NCBI GenBank assembly: GCA_037176725.1
Contig: JAZBRS010000020.1
Span: forward strand, 50,806,001-50,870,000
Source: Posidonia oceanica
Taxonomy: Eukaryota; Streptophyta; Magnoliopsida; Alismatales; Posidoniaceae
Direction: 5' to 3'
Length of the DNA stretch: 64,000 nucleotides
The notes below the pieces were generated by a model. It saw nothing but the letters and a program-made list of their open reading frames with translations. It was not told the DNA's origin and made no database searches. Positions 35,701 through 46,657 of the stretch are shown piece by piece (positions within the stretch are counted from its first letter, which is position 1; each line of letters begins with the position of its first letter). A program made the translations under genes and the position numbers.

Positions 35701-37677
35701 TCATTCTAGGCGTTCCGGTCTTGGTATAGCTTGTACTTATCATTCCTAACCACTTCCGGGTCTTGTTAGGGCTTTGCACCTAACATTCCTAGCGGTTCGG
35801 TCTTGATATGGCTTGTACTTATCATTCCTGACCTTTGCTGCATCTTGTTAGGGCTTGCACCTTTCATTCCTGGCGGTCAGGTCCTGATAAGGCTTGTACT
35901 TAACAATCCTGACCTCTTCCAAGTCTTGTTTGGGCTTGCACCTATCATTCCTGGCAATCCGGTCTTGATAAGGCATGTACTTATCATTCTTGACATCTTC
36001 CGGGTCTTGTTAGGGCCTGCACCGGTCATATCAGGCTGTCTGGTCTTGATAAGGCTTGTACTTATCCTTCTTGACCTCTTTCGGGTCTTGTTAGGGCTTT
36101 CACCTATCATTCCTGGTGGTCCGGTCTTGATAAGGTATGTTCTTATCATTCCTGACCACTTCCGTGTCTTGTTAGGGCCTTGCACCATTCATTCCAGTCG
36201 ATCTGGTCTCGATAAGGCAAGTACTTATCATTCCCAACCTCTTCGGGTCTTGTTTGGGCTTGCGTCTATCATTCCTGGTAGTCCAGTCATGGTAAGGCAT
36301 GTACTAAACATTCCTGACCTCTTCCGGGTCTTGTTAGGGCCTTGCGCCTATCATTCCTGGCAGTCCGGTCTCGATATGGCTTCTACATATCATTCCCGAC
36401 CACTTCCAGGTCTTGTTAGGGCATGCACCGATCAATCCAGGCGGTCTGGTCTTGATAAGTCTTGTACTTATCATTCTAGACCTCTTCGGGTCTTGTTTGG
36501 GCGTTCACCAATCATTCCTGGCAGTTCGGTATTGATAAGGCTTGTACTTATCATTCCCAACCTCTTCTGGTTCTTGTTTGGGCATACACCAATCATTCCT
36601 AACGATCCGGTCTTGATAAGGCTTGTACTTATCATTCCTGTCCACTTCCGGGTCTTGTTAGGGCTTTGCTCCTATCATTCCTGGCGGTCCGGTCTTGATA
36701 AGGCTTGTACTTATCAATCCTGACCTCTTCCGGGTCTTGTTAGGGCTTTGCACTATCAATCCTGGCACTCTGGTCTGGATAAGGCTTGTACTTATCATTC
36801 CAGACCACTTGCGGGTCATGTTAGGGCTTGCACCTTTCATTCCAGGAGGTCAGGTCTTGATAAGGCTTGTACTTATCATTCCCGACCTCTTCCGGGTCTT
36901 GTTAGGGCTTGCACCTATCATTCTTGGCGGTCCGGTCTTGGTGAGGCTTGTACTAATCAATCCGGACCTCTTCCAGTTCTTGTTATGGCTTTGCACCTAT
37001 CAATCCTGGCGGTCCGGTCGTGATAAGGCTTGTACTTATCATTCCTGACCTCATGCGGGTCTTGTTAGGGCTTGCACCTATCATTCCTGGCTGTCCAGTC
37101 TTGCTAAGGCTTGTACTTATCATTCCTGACCTCTTCCAGGTCTTGTTAGGGCGTGCACCGATCATTCCTAGTGGTCCTGTCTTGATAAGACTTGTACTTA
37201 TCATTACTGACCTCTTCCGGGTTTTGTTAGGGCATGCACCTATCATTCCTGGCGGTCCAGTCTTGATAAGGCGTGTACTTATCATTCCTGGCCACTTTCG
37301 GGTCTTGTTAGGGCTTTGCACCTATCATTCCTTGTGGTCCGGTCTTGATATGGCTTGTGCTTATCTTTCCTGACCTCTTCCGGGTATAGTTAGGGCTTGT
37401 ACCTATCCGTCCTGGCAGTTTGGTCTTGATAAGACTTGTACTTATCATTCCCGACCTCTTCCAGGTCCTGTTAGGGCTTGCACCTATCATTCCTGGCTGT
37501 CCGGTCTTGATAAGGCTTGTACTTATCATTCCTAACCTCTTCCGGGTCTTGTTTGGGCTTTGCACCTATCATTTCTGGCGATCCGGTCTTGATAAGGCTT
37601 GTACTTATCATTCCTGACCTCTTCCGGGTCTTGTTTGGGCTTGCACCTATCATTCCTAGCGGTCCGGTCTTGATAAG
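29713..37677 (+). repeat. 81-82 bp satellite array in element D 3' UTR, left part
   Basis: About 98 units. A typical unit contains GGTCCGGTCTTGATAAGG, CTTGTACTTATCATTCC, TGACCTCTTCCGGGTC and TTGTTAGGGCTTTGCACC, then TATCATTCCTGGC. Each unit is itself two related halves of about 41 bp, both with TATCATTCCTG. TGATAAG-N7-CTTATCA in the first half is a perfect stem-loop. Variant blocks recur at distances of several units, showing segmental duplication. The array is resumed unit-in-phase after element C. Confidence 0.95.
37673..37677 (+). repeat. Target-site duplication ATAAG, left of C
   Basis: ATAAG precedes the LTR terminus TGTAG at 37678 and is repeated at 59999-60003. Removing C and one copy restores a normal satellite unit. 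Confidence 0.95.
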
Positions 37678-40600
37678 TGTAGCTATCCCGATCGGAATCA
37701 GGCTCGCTATTAGCAGCGATTGGATCCGAGGAAGAGGCTCAACTCGAAAACACTTAAAATCGAGGAGAAAAGAGAAAGATAAGACAAATCAGAGTCGCCA
37801 CCATGTCCATTAACGGGAGACAAGGAAAACCGGGGGAAATGCGTGAATTAACACGCAAAATCCAGCAAGAAAAGCAAAGCAAAGCAATGCAAAAGAGAAC
37901 AAATGCAAATACATGCAAATGAGATGACTTTAGCCTAGGATAAGGGCAATATGGTCATTGCGGGCCAAAAGACAGGGCAAGGACTCCTGTTACGTGCGGG
38001 GAAGGTGTTAGGCACCCCCGACACGCCCGAGAATCGGTCTTTCTAGGCTTACGCTCGCATACGCAGGGAAATGCAGGATTGAATGCCAATGTGCCTATGA
38101 ATGCCTAAATGAATGCTCAAGGTGTGCTCTAAGTGGGGAGATGCAAAGCAGGGAAGTAAACGTGCTGTCTAAATGCTCAGCTACGCTGTCTGTGTTCCTA
38201 ACCGGGCGAAACCTGGCTCGTGAGAACTCCAGGCAGTAAGCATCACTGCCCTATATGCAAATGCAAGCGAAAAAGCAAAACAATGGCAAAATCATGCAAT
38301 GCGATCGACATGCAAAAGAAAACGGCGTAAAACACGCAAAACGAGGCGAAAAACAAGAATGCGCGCAAAACGGTGCAAAAAGACAAGATCGGCACGCAAA
38401 ACGGGCGAGAAAGCAAGGCGGCACGCAAATCGGTGCAAAAGACGATGTCGGGCACGCAAAACTGTGCCAAAGACAGGGCGAGCACGCAAAACGGCGCGAA
38501 AGACAAAGCAGGCACGCAAAACGGTGCCAAAAGCAGCGAGATAAAACCTCGGAAAAGCCGTCCGAATGCAAATGCAAGGAAAAGATTAGAAGCAGTAAAA
38601 GGAGAAGTAGAACAGCGCATGTGCGAGAACAGGTGCTGTCCGGGGCCACACAGAGTAGGTGTGAAGACCTACAAAGGGGAGAGTGAGCAAACGGAGGGAT
38701 TACCACTCCTTTGTGACCGTTTCCCACTAAACCGTTTCACGATATGTCTCGCACGCTGCCCAAAGCTCGCGATGCGATCGGATCGTGGAAAAGGGGGAAG
38801 AAAGTCGCATTAAGTGGTAAATCCAGGGAAAACTCAACACAAAACACATGGGGAAACGCGAAACGGGGATCTGAGTTGCCAAGCGGAAAGGGGAGGTCCT
38901 ATTCTACATGCTCAAAGAGATAGAAATCGAAAACGAGGAAAACTATGCAAATGGCATGCAAAAGAATGCAATGCAGGGGTTCAGGAGGACATACCTGGAA
39001 ATCCTGGAGCCTGATCTGAAATCTGCTTGGTCCATGCTGAAGAGCGCTTCGCTGCGATCGTCTGGGCAGCTTGTTTGAGAAGATCCAACGGCCGGATTGG
39101 AAGATATCGCAGCTTCAAGGCAGGAGGACCAGAACAGGGGAGAAGAGCAGATCTATGTGTTCAGGAGGTCCTAGGGGTGTGCAAAAGGTCCTCCCAAGTG
39201 AAGGGGAGCTAAAAGGTGCTTAGTGTGTGCAAAGGGATGCTAAAATGCAAAGCTAAATGAATGCAGGATGCATGCAAAAGCAAGAAGAGGCAAGAAGAGA
39301 AAAATTTGGAAAAGACAGGAGTTCAAAAGCATTTTTGAAAAAGAGAAGGGGCTAAATGCAAGTTTTCACAAAGGATGGGGTCCACAAAGGAGGGTTTTGA
39401 AAACAGGAGAGGGCAGGGCTTTATTTTGCAAAAGACTGGGCCCAGGAAATTATTTTGAAAAGAGGGTATGCATTGGAAGAAGTTTTGAAAGCAAAAAGAA
39501 ATCAGAATGCAATTTCGGAAAAAACTAGGGTCTAAAGTGCAAATTTTCTAGAAAACAGGGTTCTGGGGAGTCCGGGAATGCAAGTGGAGGGTCTACATGC
39601 AATTTTGTAAGCATAGGAGCTAAGATGCAACTTTAGGGGCAAAACAATCTTTTTACATGGTTTTTTAAAGGATGCAAGGACCTATGTGTGATTTTTGAAT
39701 CATGCAGGGGTCAAATATGCAATTTTATATGTAAAACATGCTCTGAAATCAAAAGACAGGACTGATGTGCAATTTTTGGAAAAAACAGGGGCCAAAATGC
39801 AATGCAATAAGCAAAAATGCATGCAAAATGGTTACTGTGCATTTAACAGGACCTACATGCAAAAATGAAAAAACAGAGGGACAAATATGCAATGCAGCAT
39901 GCAAAAATTAAAAATGAAACCTAAGTTACTACAGTGCAGAGGATTTAAATGCAAAAATGAGAAAAAACAGGGGCACAGAATGCAATATGATATGGTAAAA
40001 TTCATGCATTTAAAATGAATGATTTACTGCAGGACCTATGTGCAATAATTGAAAACAGAGGGACTGATGCATAAAATTTTACAACTAAATAGCACAGTAA
40101 AAGGACTGAAATGAAAATACTGAAAAACACAGATATTCAGAGCAATTTAGCATGGTTTTAAATTAAAAACAAAGCAAATTAAATGGCATAAGGACTGAAA
40201 CGCAAAAAAGAAAGAACTTAGGCTAAGCATGCAATATTCACCAGAAACTATACTAAGAAAACAAAATAAATGAACAGTGCTGGCCGACAACCGCGAGCAC
40301 TGTAGCAGATAGGAGACGGATGTCCGCGAGGCGACCAGCATTCAATGCCTCCGGAAAAGATGCTGAGATAGAGGAGAAGCGGCGAGCTCTGTGGATGATA
40401 AGATGGAGGTTTCGAAATTTAAATGGTGGAGGGAGCACTGCAGTAGCTGTCGCGGGAGGAAAAAGGGAGGAGAAAATGCAGAAGGTTGAGGAAGAAGAAG
40501 GAGAAGACGGGCTGGGCTGCGGGCCGAAAGAAAAAAGAAAAGGAAATGAAGAAGAAAGGGAGAGACGGGCTGAATTGGGCCCAGCAAGGAAAAAGAAGAA

Positions 40601-42147
40601 AAGAAAAATGAGAAGAAAGAAAGAAAGAGAGGGAAAAGAAAGGAAATAAAATTAGGAAAAATAGATTAAAAATAAGCAAAAATACTAGAAAGGTTGTGTT
40701 GTGAATTAGGATTTTAATTAGATTTTTTAATGACCATTTTGGGTTGATTAATGTGTTTTGGGTTTGATTAGGGTTTTAGGGTTTTGTTTTGCTCTTAATT
40801 TGTTTTCACTTGATTAAATGTTTGTTAAATCTTTTAAATTATTTTGTTAATTGCGTTTTTCTTGTTAAGTACTTAGGATGTTAATTAGGATTTTTAAGAT
40901 TTATTTTTATATTAATTAGGATGGGTTTTTAGGCCTTTTAGTTTTAATCTTTTAGGATTTTCCTTTTTTAGGTCTTTTGGATTAGGTTTCTGATTTTCTT
41001 TTATTTTGTTAAGTTTTTCCTGATGTTTTTAATTGGGTTTCTCTTGTCTGATGGAGTATTTTTAAGTCCTTTTTAATGTGTTTTTTTTTTATTTTCCTTT
41101 TAATTAAGTTCTTAGGTTGTTCTTTCTCATGTTTGTTAAGTTAAGCCTTTTTTCTTTCATTAGTTACTTATCTTGGTGCTTTAATTGTTTTACTTCTTTT
41201 TAGGGTTTGTTTTTTAATTCTTTTGATAGGGTTTTTACTTTTGGTGTGTTTTGATTTTATTTTAGTTTTTTTCCTGATTTTTCAGTATTTTCTTTTGATT
41301 TGTTTTGCATTTTTTTAGCCCACATGCTTGGTTTTCTTTTTAGCTTGATTTAGTTAAGTTTAGGTTTTTAATTGCTTGTTTAATGTTTTTCCATTGTTTT
41401 TCTTAGGATTCTGATTTGTTTCTTTTATATTTTGGGGTTTTACAGATTTTTAGGGGTTTTCATGAATTTTAGCAAGAGAAAGAAAGGGGAAAAGAGAAAG
41501 AAGAAGAGAAGGGAAAAAGGAAGAATAAAGGGAAAAGAGATGAGTTGAAGGAAAAGGATTTTTTGAAAATTAGGGAAAGTGTTAAAAATAAAGTAAAAAT
41601 AGGAATAAGATAGAGGAAGGATAGAAGCACAAAGGGGGCCCACAGCCAAGCATGAAAAGGAGCAAGAAGGGGATGAAAAGAGAGATGATAAACAGGAGAG
41701 AGAGAGGAGAGAGAAAATGATAATCCCGGAGAGAGAAAAGGATAATTTGGGTGAATGGAGGTCTTAAAGGTCTTGGAATGGTGAGTGGGCAGTCTAGGGT
41801 TTGAGGTGTTAGTTCTGAAGTTTTGGTTTGATTCTAAGAAGGTTTTGGAGGGGTTTTAAGGTATAGAAAAGGAGAGTTTTGCCTAGGTTTTCTAGGATTT
41901 TTCGGAATGGTCTAATGTTTGAGATTTTCTAAGTTCTTGGGTAGGTTTGCTAAGTGGGTGTTGGTGGGTTTTCCTATGGATTTTGGTTAGGTTTTGAGCT
42001 TGGGAAGAGGGGTAAAGGCTTAGGTCAAGTTTGCTTGGTTTTGAAGGATAAAGAAGAGGGTTAGGGTTTGGTTTCGGTTTGGGTTTGAGTCCAGCAATCA
42101 CCAGAGGGTCCCAAATGGTCCAAGCCTGTCAAGATGGGGTGTCAACA
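37678..42147 (-). repeat. Element C 3' LTR, 4470 bp (reversed)
   Basis: Aligned by eye to 55518-59998. Differences are very uneven: about 26 in 37678-38640, about 2 in 38641-40840, and about 16 plus two indels in the rest, one a 12-bp loss near 41780. Relative to A, a 1.45 kb segment with the core-promoter candidate is absent at about 40290. 30-bp repeats lie at 38330-38530. Confidence 0.94.
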
Positions 42148-42160
42148 GATGCCCCTCCTT
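42148..42160 (-). promoter_or_regulatory. Polypurine tract, element C
   Basis: On the reverse strand AAGGAGGGGCATC abuts the 3' LTR start TGTTGACACC, as in A. The enclosing stem-loop spans 42132-42215 with exact 12-bp outer arms. Confidence 0.85.
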
Positions 42161-42719
42161 GAGCAAGGTCCAGCGGAGCGAGGCCGCTGCTCAGGGTTGA
42201 CAAGACACCCCATCTGACCGGCGGGAGCAGCGGTTTGCTATGGGCGTGAGCTACTTATTCGGCGGATGCACCGAAAATCGTAGCCCGTTGCCGCAATGCA
42301 AAATGCAGGGTGCAGATGGATGATGCTAAATGTGTAATGCATGCTAATGTAAATGTAATGCAAGAGTTAGTACAAAAGTTAGCCAATTAAAGGAAAATGC
42401 TGATGCTGTGCAAGTGATGCCAATGATACTAAAGTAGTATGCAATGCTAGCTGAGAAGATGCAGAGATGATGCAAGAGAAAATGCTAAAAGGACGCGATG
42501 TGGCGCAAGGATCTGGCAGGAAGGCCAGACTTGCGCGACAAAGCAAGGAAAAGCAAGGTGCAGCTGGCCCCCGCCCGGGGAGCGAGCTAGCAGAAGAGAA
42601 AAGAGGGATGCGAGGGGAGAGAGGCCAACTCTCCTATCGCAAAAAGGAGGTGCATGACTTTGCCTTCCTGGGGCAAGGCCACGCCAAAAAGGGTGATAAG
42701 GTGACGGGCTTATCGTCCA
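42161..42719 (-). other. 3' UTR segment next to PPT, element C
   Basis: Counterpart of A 17166-17724. It includes the GATAAG/CTTATC stem-loop near 42690-42712 and ATGCAA-rich sequence. No ORF is supported. Confidence 0.55.
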
Positions 42720-43500
42720 GATAGTTTACGGTCCTATCAACCGGGAGTGATAGTTTAGGTTATCAGCCTGGAGCGATAGTTTAGGTTATCAGCCTGGAGT
42801 GATAGTTTAGGTTATCAGCCTGGAGCAGTTGTGAGTGATAGTTACTGGATATCAGCCGTATAACATGGTTGTGTGGGATAGTTTACAGTCCTATCAACTG
42901 GCGGATAGTTTACAGACCTATCAACTGGCGGATAGTTTACAGACCTATCAACTGGAAGCCACAAACCATGAGTGATAGTTACTGGGTATCAGCCGTATAA
43001 CGCAAATGCCGGATAGTTTACAGTCCTATCAACTGGAGCGATAGTTTACAGACCTATCAACTGGCGGATAGTTTACAGACCTATCAACTGGCGGATAGTT
43101 TACAGTCCTATCAACTGGAAACGGCATTGCGAGGGACAGTTACTGGGTGTCAGCCGTATAACATGATTGCGCGTGATAGTTTAGGATATCAGCCTAGCGA
43201 TAGTTTACAGTCCTATCAACTGGAACGATAGTTTACAGTCCTATCAACTGGCGGATAGTTTACAGGCCTATCAACTGGAACGCGCAATGATGAGGGATAG
43301 TTACTGGATATCAGCCGTATAATGCAATTGCTGGTGATAGTTTAGGATATCAGCCTAACGATAGTTTACAGTCCTATCAACTGGTGGATAGTTTACAGAC
43401 CTATCAACTGGCGGATAGTTTACAGACCTATCAACTGGAAACCGCAATTGCAAGGGACAGTTACTGGATGTCAGCCGTATAACACAACTGTGGGCCAACC
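42720..43500 (-). repeat. 3' UTR repeat iv of element C
   Basis: 27-bp hairpin units (CTATC/GATAG arms) and ATATCAGCC variants, in nearly the same order as in A. Confidence 0.88.
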
Positions 43501-43514
43501 ATGGATCGGCCCAG

Positions 43515-43632
43515 ATGATAGTTTAGGTTATCAGCCTGAGAGTGCTTGATTGTTGATAGTTTAGGATATCAGCCTGAGAGTGCTTGATTGTTGATAGTTT
43601 AGGATATCAGCCTGAGAGTGCTTGATTGTTGA
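43515..43632 (-). repeat. 3' UTR repeat iii of element C
   Basis: Three units of the 39-bp repeat with CTGAGAGTGCTTGATTGTT, against five in A. Confidence 0.87.
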
Positions 43633-44190
43633 TAAGAGGGGATGAGATAATGATGAGAGGCTATTGCTAAAGAGGGGATGAGATCATGATGAGAGCTATT
43701 GCTAAAGAGGGGGTGAGATCATGATGAGAGTGGTTGCTAAAGAGGGGGCGAGATCATGATGAGAAGGATTGCTAAAGAGGGGGATGAGATCATGATGAGA
43801 GTTATTCCTAAAAAGGGGGATGAGATCATGATGAGAAAGAGGGGGATGAGATCATGATGAGAGTTATTGCTAAAGAGGGGGATGAGATCATGATGAGAGC
43901 TATTGATAAAGAGGGGGTGAGATCATGATGAGAGTTATTGCTAAAGAGGGGGATGAGATCATGATGAGAAAGAGGGGGTGAGGTAATGATGAGATAAAGA
44001 GGGGGTGAGATAATGATGAGATAAAGAGGGGGTGAGATAATGATGAGAAAGAGGGGGTGAGGTCATGATGAGAGCTATTGCTAAAGAGGGGGTGAGATAA
44101 TGATGAGATAAAGAGGGAGTGAGGTAATGATGAGATAAAGAGGGGGTGAGATAATGATGAGAAAGAGGGGATGAGGTAATGATGAGAAGA
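43633..44190 (-). repeat. 3' UTR repeat ii of element C
   Basis: GAGATCATGATGAGAG plus GCTAAAGAGGGG units. The order of ATGATG and CATGATG variants differs from A, so this array has been rearranged since the two split. Confidence 0.87.
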
Positions 44191-45185
44191 AATCATCCTA
44201 TGACACCAGGAATATCATAGGGGAAAGAGGGGAAGAATGATACCAAGGGGCGATCAAAAGATGCTCCTGGTGTCGGGATGACACCAGGGGTTGGCCAACG
44301 CGTCCTTGGCATCGAAAGCAGGGGGTGATGACAAGATTGTCGTGCTTGTCAGACGAGTAGTTTGGGGTACCAGCCCGCAGATGACGATCCAGCTGGGGAT
44401 GACCAGCTGGGGATGATGACAGATTGACGGACCTATCGCCGAGCAGTTTGGGGTGCCAGCCCGCAGGGGACTCAGCTGGGGATGATCAGCTGAGGATGAT
44501 GACTGGTTGACGGACCTTTCGCCGAGCAGTTTGGGGTGCCAGCCCGCTGGAGACTCAGCTGGGGATGATCAGCTGAGGACGCCGAGCGGTTTGGGGTGCC
44601 AGCCCGCTGGGGACTCAACTGAGGATGATCAGCTGAGGAGGATGACAGGTTGACGGACCTTTCGCCGAGCAATTTGGGGTGCCAGCCCGCTGGGGACTCA
44701 GCTGGGGATGATCAGCTGAGAATGATGACAGGTTGACGGACCTTTTGCCGAGCAGTTTGGGGTGCCAGCCCGCTGGGGACTCAGCTGGGGATGATCAGCT
44801 GAGGACGCCTAGTGGTTTGGGGTGCCAGCCCGCTGGGAACTCAGCTGAGGAGGATGACAGGTTGACGGACCTTTCGCCGAGCTGTTTGGGGTGCCAGCCC
44901 GCTGGGGACTCAGCTGGGGATGATCAGCTGAGAATGATGATAGGTTGACGGACCTTTTGCCGAGCAGTTTGGGGTACCAGCCCGCTGGGGATGATCAGCT
45001 GAGAATGTTGACAGGTTGACGGACCTTTTGCCGAGCTGTTTGGGGTGCCAGCCCACTGGGGACTCAGCTGAGGATGATCAGCTGAGAATGATGACAGGTT
45101 GACGGACGTTTTGCCGAGCAGTTTGGGGTGCCAGCCCGCTAGGGGTGATGATCCAGCTGGGGGCAACCAGCTGGGGACGCCGGGT
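44191..45185 (-). repeat. Stem-loop block and 3' UTR repeat i of element C
   Basis: 44191-44350 is the single-copy block with stem CCTGGTGTC/GACACCAGG. 44350-45185 is the 83-bp repeat in about ten full or partial units, some with internal deletions, against 4.5 in A. Confidence 0.86.
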
Positions 45186-45454
45186 GGCGTAGCTTGACGA
45201 TGCAGGTCCGCAGGTGTTCTGGACTCCGGATTGGGTGCTGCGGACTTTGCTGCGTTGCGATGGCTGCGAGTCTAGCCAGAGGGCCCGAGATGATGATGAT
45301 AATGAATATGCAATGCATTGAACAGTCTTGAAGTGCAAGCAGATAGCAGAAACAGTTTTTTCATTGATAAAGCTTGATGAGTACAATGCCTGTGGCAAGC
45401 CAAAAGATGTACAGCATGACTTTAAAGAAGACCACATGATGGTTACACAAGGGC
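45186..45454 (-). other. Single-copy 3' UTR after extra ORF, element C
   Basis: Counterpart of A 14716-14984. It contains an ATGATGATGATAATG microsatellite. No gene seen. Confidence 0.5.
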
Positions 45455-46657
45455 CTAGTCAGTTCGAGCCTTCTTCGACTGTCTGAAGTCGGGGAATAGG
45501 GGGCCGCCTGGCGGGACCTCAGTAATAGGCCAAAGCTCTCGAACTTCAGCTTCATATTCTGGGGTGCATCCTACACCTCTCACAGCTACAACGTCTGTTG
45601 ATTGGACCCCATGCTACATCAAACTAGCGAGCTTCTTGGTTGGGGCAGTTGTGCTGAGAGGGTACATCTGTAGAAGCTCGGGCGCTGTACTGTCAATGAA
45701 GGTGCCCTGCTGGAAGCCAAACTGGCGCATGACCCTGATTGGATGGTACTCTACGCCTGCTGTGAAGCCTGGTAGAATGATCAGCCGCGTGTCGCGCGCG
45801 CTGAAGAAGACAGTAAATGGCTCGGCTACAAAAGGGACAATACGCCAGGTTACAGCGTCGTCAGTCAGTGCTGATAGCTTCTTGTATTCTTCTTTGACGC
45901 TCTTTTCTGTCTTGGCACGGGCGCTGCTGCAATATGCTTCGAAGGCATGCACTTGAGGGCGCAAGAGGTTCATCTCTAAGTGCGTGGTTAGCCAGACTTG
46001 TATGAGTGCTCCGCAACCGTGGAAGTGGCGGCAGCGATGAGAGATGCGGTCCAGCCCGCGATAGGTCTCTGCCAGGACAACTGGTGCCAAGTCTATGTGT
46101 TGGGTCACCACAGCTAATGCAATCTCTGCAACCTCAATGGCCACTGTTAGTCGGCCATGAGTAAAGATCAGCTCGCCCAGGAAGCGGATAACAAATCCTC
46201 GGAGCCACAGCTCATCTCCGAGTTCTGCACGCTTGTTCATGATATCATCGATGTGCGCAAGGCAAAGCATAGGTTCAGGCCCACTGGTGCAGATTAGTTT
46301 CTGTTGGCAGGTTCGAGTAGGGAGCCCTGTCAGCTGGCTCAGGACCTTGAGATATCCATCTCGCCTCATGAAAACAGGCGGCCCCAGGATCTTGGAAAAG
46401 CCGCAGATCCGACGCACCTCTTCCAGTGTAGGTGTCAGCTCAGTTTTGCCAAAGCGAAAGACATGGTGCGCCGGTTTCCAGAATCTTGCGGCAGCACACA
46501 AAAGGTGACGGCTGACTTCCACATCAGCAGCCTTCAGCAGTTTAGTTGGGATCCCCCAGAGGCGCAGCTTCTCACAGTCTTCCTGAGTGAGCCTGCCGAT
46601 CCATTCTCGCAGGGTTTCCGAGCAATGTGCGGGAGTCAGCAGAGTAGGGAAGCCCAT
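45455..46657 (-). pseudogene. Extra 3' ORF of element C, DUF7745/plant-mobile-domain-like, one late nonsense
   Basis: Reverse-strand ATG at 46657-46655 (MGFPTLLTP), natural stop at 45457-45455, 401 codons, the same as in A. It is open except for TAG at codon 348 (45616-45614), where A has CAG, so 347 residues including the whole recognisable domain could still be made. Motifs match A: FGKTELTPTLEE, FSKILGPPVFMRRDGY, GCGALIQVWLTTHLE. Longer readings starting at 46723 use a TTG and are not needed. It sits between integrase and the 3' UTR repeats, in sense with gag-pol. No separate promoter is visible, so it may be expressed from a spliced or internal RNA. Molecular function unknown. Confidence 0.78.

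Noticed and set aside
35803..36723. 306-codon open frame as a membrane protein gene
   Set aside because: It is the satellite read in a frame kept open because 81 is divisible by three. Similar frames occur on both strands and break wherever a unit is 82 bp.
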